This document shows, piece after piece, positions 8,390-11,150 of a stretch of 11,150 nucleotides of DNA. The notes under the pieces are model-generated. The model searched no databases. It saw nothing but the letters and a program-made list of their open reading frames with translations, and was not told the DNA's origin. How positions within the stretch are numbered: position 1 is the stretch's first letter; every line of letters starts with the position of its first letter. Both the position numbers and the translations under genes were made by a program. This DNA comes from Propionibacteriaceae bacterium (lineage in GTDB: Bacteria; Actinomycetota; Actinomycetes; Propionibacteriales; Propionibacteriaceae). The stretch spans positions 1-11,150 of the forward strand of contig JAJTCL010000056.1 of NCBI GenBank assembly GCA_021323255.1. Direction: 5' to 3'.

Positions 8390-9056
8390 GGTGGTGGACT
8401 GCCCCTTCTTGGTTGGCGCTGATGAGGGTGAAGAACTCAGCTCGGGAGGCGGCGTCGCTGCGAAGCTGGCCGTGGAGCGCCGAGGTGACGGTGGTGGCCC
8501 CAAAGGCTCCAACGCCACGCATGGTCATGCATAGATGTTCGGCTTCCACGACGACACCTACACCGCGCGGCGCTACGTGGTCTTGGAGCCAGTCTGCGAC
8601 TTGTTGGGTTAGCCGTTCTTGCACCTGGGGCCGGCGTGCGAACAGCTCGACCACCCGCGCCAGCTTCGACAGGCCAAGAATCCGCTCCCCCGGTAGGTAG
8701 CCGACATGAGCGACCCCGATGAACGGCAGCAGGTGATGCTCACACACCGAGTGCACCGGGACGGAGCGGGCGATGATCAGCTCGTCATATGTTGCGTCGT
8801 TGCCGAACGTGGTCAGGTCGAACGAACGTGGAGTGAACATCTCAGCGTAAGCGCGGGCCATCCGAGCAGGCGTAGCGGCCAGACTTTCGGTGTCGAGGTC
8901 GACACCGAGCGCCACCAAGAACGCAGCTGCAGCCTGTTCCGCGGCGGCTAGGTCAAATTCGCTCGGCGGTTTGACCACTCGTAGTGCCGGCCGTGGCACA
9001 GCTTGACCTGGGCGGTCACCGTTGGAACGGTGGACGGCTAGCGGGGCTGCGGTCAC
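8382..9056 (-). CDS. folE: GTP cyclohydrolase I
   Basis: This enzyme converts GTP to 7,8-dihydroneopterin triphosphate, the first step to folate and other pterins. It has 224 residues: a roughly 30-residue variable N-terminus, then the T-fold domain. Catalytic and zinc residues are intact: [10 protein letters not shown] gives Cys105, His107 and His108, and [11 protein letters not shown] gives Cys176. The 71-residue Cys-Cys spacing equals that of E. coli (Cys110/Cys181). [34 protein letters not shown] is present as conserved blocks between about 117 and 150. The C-terminus ends in a His-rich tail (HHHA). The start is GTG, with AGAAGGG 8 nt upstream. It is the first clear gene of the folE-tal-reductase-GH65 operon. 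It differs from the housekeeping mycobacterial FolE that I remember (about 202 residues, near ftsH), so it is probably a second copy. Confidence 0.95.
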   Translation of the reverse strand: MTAAPLAVHRSNGDRPGQAVPRPALRVVKPPSEFDLAAAEQAAAAFLVALGVDLDTESLAATPARMARAYAEMFTPRSFDLTTFGNDATYDELIIARSVPVHSVCEHHLLPFIGVAHVGYLPGERILGLSKLARVVELFARRPQVQERLTQQVADWLQDHVAPRGVGVVVEAEHLCMTMRGVGAFGATTVTSALHGQLRSDAASRAEFFTLISANQEGAVHHHA

Positions 9057-9247
9057 GACGCCAACCCTTCTAGTGCAACAGTGCGCTGAGGTGGAAGCCA
9101 GCTGTAACGGAGTCGTTCACGCCGGATGCATTGCGCGGGTGACCCGAGCCACCTCCTCGGACGCTCGCCGACCCTGCGTGACGAAGCTGTCGACTTTCTC
9201 AGGCTGCGAAGTAGCGCTGCAGCGGGCAATGTCTTTAAGGACATCAT
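9053..9247 (-). CDS. Possible 64-codon leader ORF before folE
   Basis: A short reading frame of 64 codons opens with ATGATG behind a good ribosome site (AGAAGG, 5 nt spacing). Its TGA overlaps the GTG of folE as GTGA, a layout often seen in coupled genes. The protein is very rich in Arg, Ser and Leu (start MMSLKTLPAAALLRSLRKS) and resembles no family I know. Two things weaken it: codon use is unconvincing, and its first codons coincide with a 16-bp palindrome. It may be a real small protein, a regulatory leader, or chance. Confidence 0.3.
   Translation of the reverse strand: MMSLKTLPAAALLRSLRKSTASSRRVGERPRRWLGSPAQCIRRERLRYSWLPPQRTVALEGLAS
9229..9244. promoter_or_regulatory. 16-bp palindrome ATGTCTTTAAGGACAT (candidate operator)
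   Basis: The two halves pair at seven of eight positions around a TTAA centre. It lies about 180 bp before folE at the edge of the AT-rich stretch. The arrangement GTC...GAC is opposite to the GAC...GTC of the DosR box, so it is not a DosR site. No regulator can be named. Confidence 0.35.
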
Positions 9248-9266
9248 TAGGCCCTTCTAAAAGATA

Positions 9267-9282
9267 CTAATGTTTACGTTAG
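9267..9282. promoter_or_regulatory. 16-bp palindrome CTAATGTTTACGTTAG in the probable folE-operon promoter
   Basis: Six of eight base pairs match, with one further T-G wobble. The dyad is of the CTAAyG...CGTTAG type often bound by TetR-like repressors. On the minus strand a TAGTAT hexamer (9264-9269) overlaps its edge and could be a -10 box for the folE operon; no good -35 is seen. Its centre is 38 bp from the neighbouring palindrome at 9229-9244. Confidence 0.4.
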
Positions 9283-9434
9283 ACCATCCAGCCTCTTTCA
9301 TCAAGAGACCTGTTCTTTAGAAGCCCCGCGTTCATAGGACGGCGCTGCTGCCGTCGCGAGACAGAAGACTTCGTCCTTCTTGCTGTGCAAGTCGATGGAT
9401 GGCTGAGTCTGAACACCGGGCAGCGCATGCTGAA

Positions 9435-9812
9435 TCAGCTCGCTTGGTGAGCCTCGCGGAAACCGAAGATCAGGCCAAGTACGGCCGCGGAGCCGCCGAT
9501 GGCCAGGCTCACCAATGCCGTGGCGGAGGTACCTCCCTGGCGGTCGAAAAGTGTGAAGCCGAGGATCGAGGCGACGACCATGCCCACCACAAGCACAGCC
9601 AGGAGGCGAGTAATGATCACTCCAGCCGTTGACCCAATTTTCTTGCGTCCTCGGGTGGACTCAGCTAGGGACGGTCGGGTTGAGGCGGGGATGGGTAAGT
9701 GGTGGCTGGACTGACGGTCTGAGAGGCCTTTCCGCGACTCGCCGAAGTACGTTGGCGGGCCGTCTCGATTGTGTACGAGGTGGGTCAGGGTCGGGTAGTG
9801 GGGCGTGTTCAT
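9435..9812 (-). CDS. Small two-TM membrane protein of unknown function
   Basis: A 125-residue protein. Residues 1-60 are hydrophilic, rich in Pro, Ser, His and Arg, and end in a basic RGRKK cluster. Two hydrophobic segments follow: about 67-87 (IITRLLAVLVVGMVVASILGF) and about 98-117 (ATALVSLAIGGSAAVLGLIF), joined by a short loop FDRQGG. The last residues are FREAHQAS. The basic cluster before the first TM suggests that the N-terminus stays in the cytoplasm. ATG at 9812 is chosen because GGAAGGA lies just upstream; a TTG start four codons earlier would fall inside that ribosome site. It stands alone, 378 bp from folE. I recognise no family. Confidence 0.65.
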   Translation of the reverse strand: MNTPHYPTLTHLVHNRDGPPTYFGESRKGLSDRQSSHHLPIPASTRPSLAESTRGRKKIGSTAGVIITRLLAVLVVGMVVASILGFTLFDRQGGTSATALVSLAIGGSAAVLGLIFGFREAHQAS

Positions 9813-9966
9813 GTTTCCTTCCAAGAAATGCTGTTGATAAAGGTGCTGGGATTACCGGTGGCGCGGTGGCGATTGTGCTGGCGCGGGATTGGTTGGGAAG
9901 CTGCTGCCGACGTGGCGCCCCCCGAGTAGCCGAACCCGTCCCAACTCCGCTGGTTGGCCTAAAGCG

Positions 9967-10114
9967 CTACCCGCGGTAGTGGACGTAGGCGAGAACCATG
10001 GCGGCGCTGCCGAAGGTCACCGCTTCCACGGGGATGGGTGACACCGCATCGTCCGCGAGCGGCGGCAGCGAAGTTGATGTTGATGTTGTGCAGGTTCGAA
10101 GCGGCGCCGGACAT
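9967..10114 (-). pseudogene. Probable frameshifted small membrane-type protein
   Basis: A start codon at 10114 has a strong GGAGG ribosome site 9 nt upstream and reads MSGAASNLHNININFAA before turning into Arg-rich, non-protein-like sequence. In the next frame, from about 10060, the sequence becomes protein-like: LADDAVSPIPVEAVTFGSAAM, then VLAYVHYRG and a stop at 9967. The total of 148 nt is one more than a whole number of codons, so removing one base would give a 48-residue protein with a single short hydrophobic segment. The fault lies between about 10046 and 10075. It may be a real frameshift, a sequencing error or programmed slippage. The family is unknown. Confidence 0.35.
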
Positions 10115-10435
10115 CGGTTCGATCCTCCATCTGGCACCTCCGCTGCTCGTTGTTCCCTCCATGGTGCCCCACAAAGACGTTGCCAATCAGGGGCGGGATG
10201 GGCGATCTTCAGCCCCACTTGCTTGCCGAGCATCGGCAATCTTGTGCTGGTGAGTACCACACCAAGAGGGGAACAAGATCGTGACCAGCGAGCAGCCCTG
10301 AGTTCTGGCGTGCTGTCTGCCCCGCACGAACCCGCAACAGATCGATGCTCTGTGGTCCTCGATGCGGGGTTAGCACCGAAAACGGGCACGCCAGTCACCG
10401 TCTCATTGTGCTGTCAGGACCAGGGTCGGCGGTCG

Positions 10436-10452
10436 GGTCCGTCCGCCGGACC
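10436..10452. other. GGTCCG-TCCGC-CGGACC hairpin
   Basis: A perfect 6-bp GC-rich stem with a 5-nt loop, about 140 bp upstream of the GAPDH gene. The bases that follow (TAGAGATT on the plus strand) do not form a T-tract, so it is not a standard intrinsic terminator. It could be an operator or a weak transcript-end structure. Confidence 0.3.
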
Positions 10453-10500
10453 TAGAGATTACGGTGTGCGGCGTGCCAGAGTGGGGACCCATAGGTATCT

Positions 10501-10546
10501 ACAGTCGTGGCCTTAAGCCTCGACTGTTTGTTAGCCCCGTCGAGGC
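10501..10546 (+). promoter_or_regulatory. Two mutually exclusive hairpins in the GAPDH leader (candidate attenuator)
   Basis: Hairpin A (10501-10527) pairs ACAGTCG with CGACTGT (7 bp), then after one mismatch GGC with GCC (3 bp) around a 5-nt loop. It is followed at once by TTGTTAG, a short T-rich tail. Hairpin B pairs GCCTCGAC (10517-10524) with GTCGAGGC (10539-10546), 8 bp with a 14-nt loop. Both need bases 10517-10524, so only one can form at a time. The pair ends 30 nt before the GAPDH ribosome site. If the transcript starts upstream, this has the form of a terminator/antiterminator switch. If it starts within or after it, the dyads are more likely protein-binding sites. Confidence 0.4.
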
Positions 10547-10589
10547 GGCGCACTACTGCAGAATGAAACTCCACAAGAGGTGATTTGAG

Positions 10590-11150
10590 ATGCCAAACGT
10601 AGCCATCAACGGACTGGGCCGCATCGGCCGGGCGGCATTGAAGATCCTGCTGGATACCGACGGGCTCGACCTCATTGCGGTCAACGACATCGCTGAGGTC
10701 GACAACCTGGCCTACCTCCTCAAATACGACACCGTCTACGGGCGCTACTACCGTGCGGTCGCCGCCGCGGACGGGGCGCTGATAGTCGATGGTCGGCGGA
10801 TCGCGGTGTTCGCGGAACGTGACCCGGCGGACCTGCCGTGGGCCGACCTCGGCGTCGACTTGGTGCTGGAATGCACCGGTGTCTTCAAAACCGAGGACGA
10901 TCTGAAGAAGCACATTCAGGCCGGTGCCTCGTTCGTGATTCTTTCTGCGCCAACGACGTCGGAGACAGTGCCCACCGTGGTACACGGCGTGAACCATTCC
11001 GATGGTGCGGCACAGATCATTTCCTGCGCCAGTTGCACCACCAACTGCATCACCCCGGTTGTCGAAATCGCCCACCGCCACATCGGTGTGCAGCGCGCGG
11101 TGATGACGACCATCCACGCCTACACCGGCGGCCAACGGCTCGTCGATAGT
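10590..11150 (+). CDS. gap: Glyceraldehyde-3-phosphate dehydrogenase, C-terminus cut by window edge
   Basis: This glycolytic enzyme oxidises glyceraldehyde 3-phosphate to 1,3-bisphosphoglycerate using NAD. The first 187 residues are present, of about 335 in the family. The NAD-binding GLGRIGR is at 8-14, VNDI with Asp33 at the adenosine-ribose site, then LAYLLKYDTVYGRY and LECTGVF. The active-site Cys149 lies in SCASCTTNC and His176 in TIHAYTGGQ; both are at canonical numbers. The usual Asn of SNASCTTNC is Cys here. ATG at 10590 has AAGAGG about 9 nt upstream. The leader carries alternative hairpins. It is the only plus-strand gene in this half of the window. It may be a second GAPDH used under special conditions, though this cannot be shown from the window. 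Confidence 0.95.
   Translation, partial: MPNVAINGLGRIGRAALKILLDTDGLDLIAVNDIAEVDNLAYLLKYDTVYGRYYRAVAAADGALIVDGRRIAVFAERDPADLPWADLGVDLVLECTGVFKTEDDLKKHIQAGASFVILSAPTTSETVPTVVHGVNHSDGAAQIISCASCTTNCITPVVEIAHRHIGVQRAVMTTIHAYTGGQRLVDS

Larger units (their letters stand above)
9057..9434. other. Intergenic region between folE and the small membrane protein gene
   Basis: Besides the leader ORF and two palindromes, this 378-bp stretch holds an AT-rich block at about 9250-9325. There is an 8-bp perfect inverted repeat (CTTCTAAA at 9254-9261, TTTAGAAG at 9316-9323) and a 6-bp-stem hairpin GACGGC-GCTGCT-GCCGTC at 9338-9355. The hairpin has no T-tract on either side, so it is at best a weak terminator for the membrane protein gene. 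Confidence 0.5.
9813..10589. other. 777-bp intergenic region upstream of the GAPDH gene
   Basis: This stretch holds the probable broken small gene at 9967-10114, a hairpin at 10436-10452 and the alternative hairpins at 10501-10546. Between about 10120 and 10430 only low-quality reading frames with poor codon use are present on both strands; I see no gene, RNA gene or mobile element there. A 7-bp inverted repeat (GTTGGGA ... TCCCAAC, about 45 bp apart, around 9890-9943) lies upstream of the membrane protein gene. Confidence 0.5.

Noticed and set aside
8390..8518. Upstream extension of transaldolase
   Set aside because: The extra 43 residues are Pro/Ser-rich and simply read the end of folE in another frame.
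9998..10516. 172-codon plus-strand open frame in the gap before GAPDH
   Set aside because: No ribosome site and no hydrophobic or domain pattern; composition looks like non-coding GC-rich DNA.
10452..11135. 227-codon minus-strand open frame
   Set aside because: It is antisense to GAPDH, which carries every catalytic motif on the plus strand.
1..11150. CRISPR array, tRNA, rRNA, insertion sequence or prophage
   Set aside because: No repeated spacer pattern, cloverleaf, transposase, integrase or terminal inverted repeats were found on either strand by eye.

Overview
The window is GC-rich, with high-GC codon use and GTG as well as ATG starts, and reads as chromosomal DNA of an actinobacterium. 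A Mycobacterium or close relative is the best guess. The GH65 protein has the length and the Pro/Arg/His-rich tail that I remember for mycobacterial Rv3401-type proteins. The mix of genes (CtpF-like P-type ATPase, small flavin-type split-barrel protein, GH65 protein, second-copy central-carbon enzymes) recalls the hypoxia/dormancy (DosR) islands of mycobacteria. No full DosR box could be read, so that link is inference.

Layout. Positions 1-3089 carry two minus-strand genes: a type II (Ca2+-ATPase-like) P-type ATPase that runs off the left edge, and upstream of it a pyridoxamine-5'-phosphate-oxidase-like protein. A divergent plus-strand gene at 3181-3543 encodes a DUF488 protein. From 9056 down to 3636 there is a tight minus-strand operon: GTP cyclohydrolase I (folE), transaldolase (tal), an NADH-dependent ferredoxin/rubredoxin-type FAD reductase, and a GH65 glycoside phosphorylase. 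The first two genes overlap by 8 nt, the second and third are 12 nt apart, and the third and fourth overlap as ATGA. Upstream of folE is an AT-rich stretch with two near-perfect 16-bp palindromes and a possible 64-codon leader ORF. At 9435-9812 there is a minus-strand small two-TM membrane protein. The 777-bp stretch 9813-10589 holds one probable frameshifted small gene and several hairpins. At 10590 a plus-strand glyceraldehyde-3-phosphate dehydrogenase gene begins and runs off the right edge.

How the parts may work together. The operon and the GAPDH gene join glycogen/disaccharide phosphorolysis (GH65), the pentose-phosphate/glycolysis exchange (transaldolase, GAPDH), NADH-dependent electron transfer (FAD reductase) and pterin synthesis (FolE). 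This looks like an accessory redox/carbon module, not housekeeping copies. The most notable non-coding signal is a pair of mutually exclusive hairpins just ahead of the GAPDH ribosome binding site, arranged like an attenuator. No CRISPR array, tRNA, rRNA, insertion sequence or phage gene was seen.
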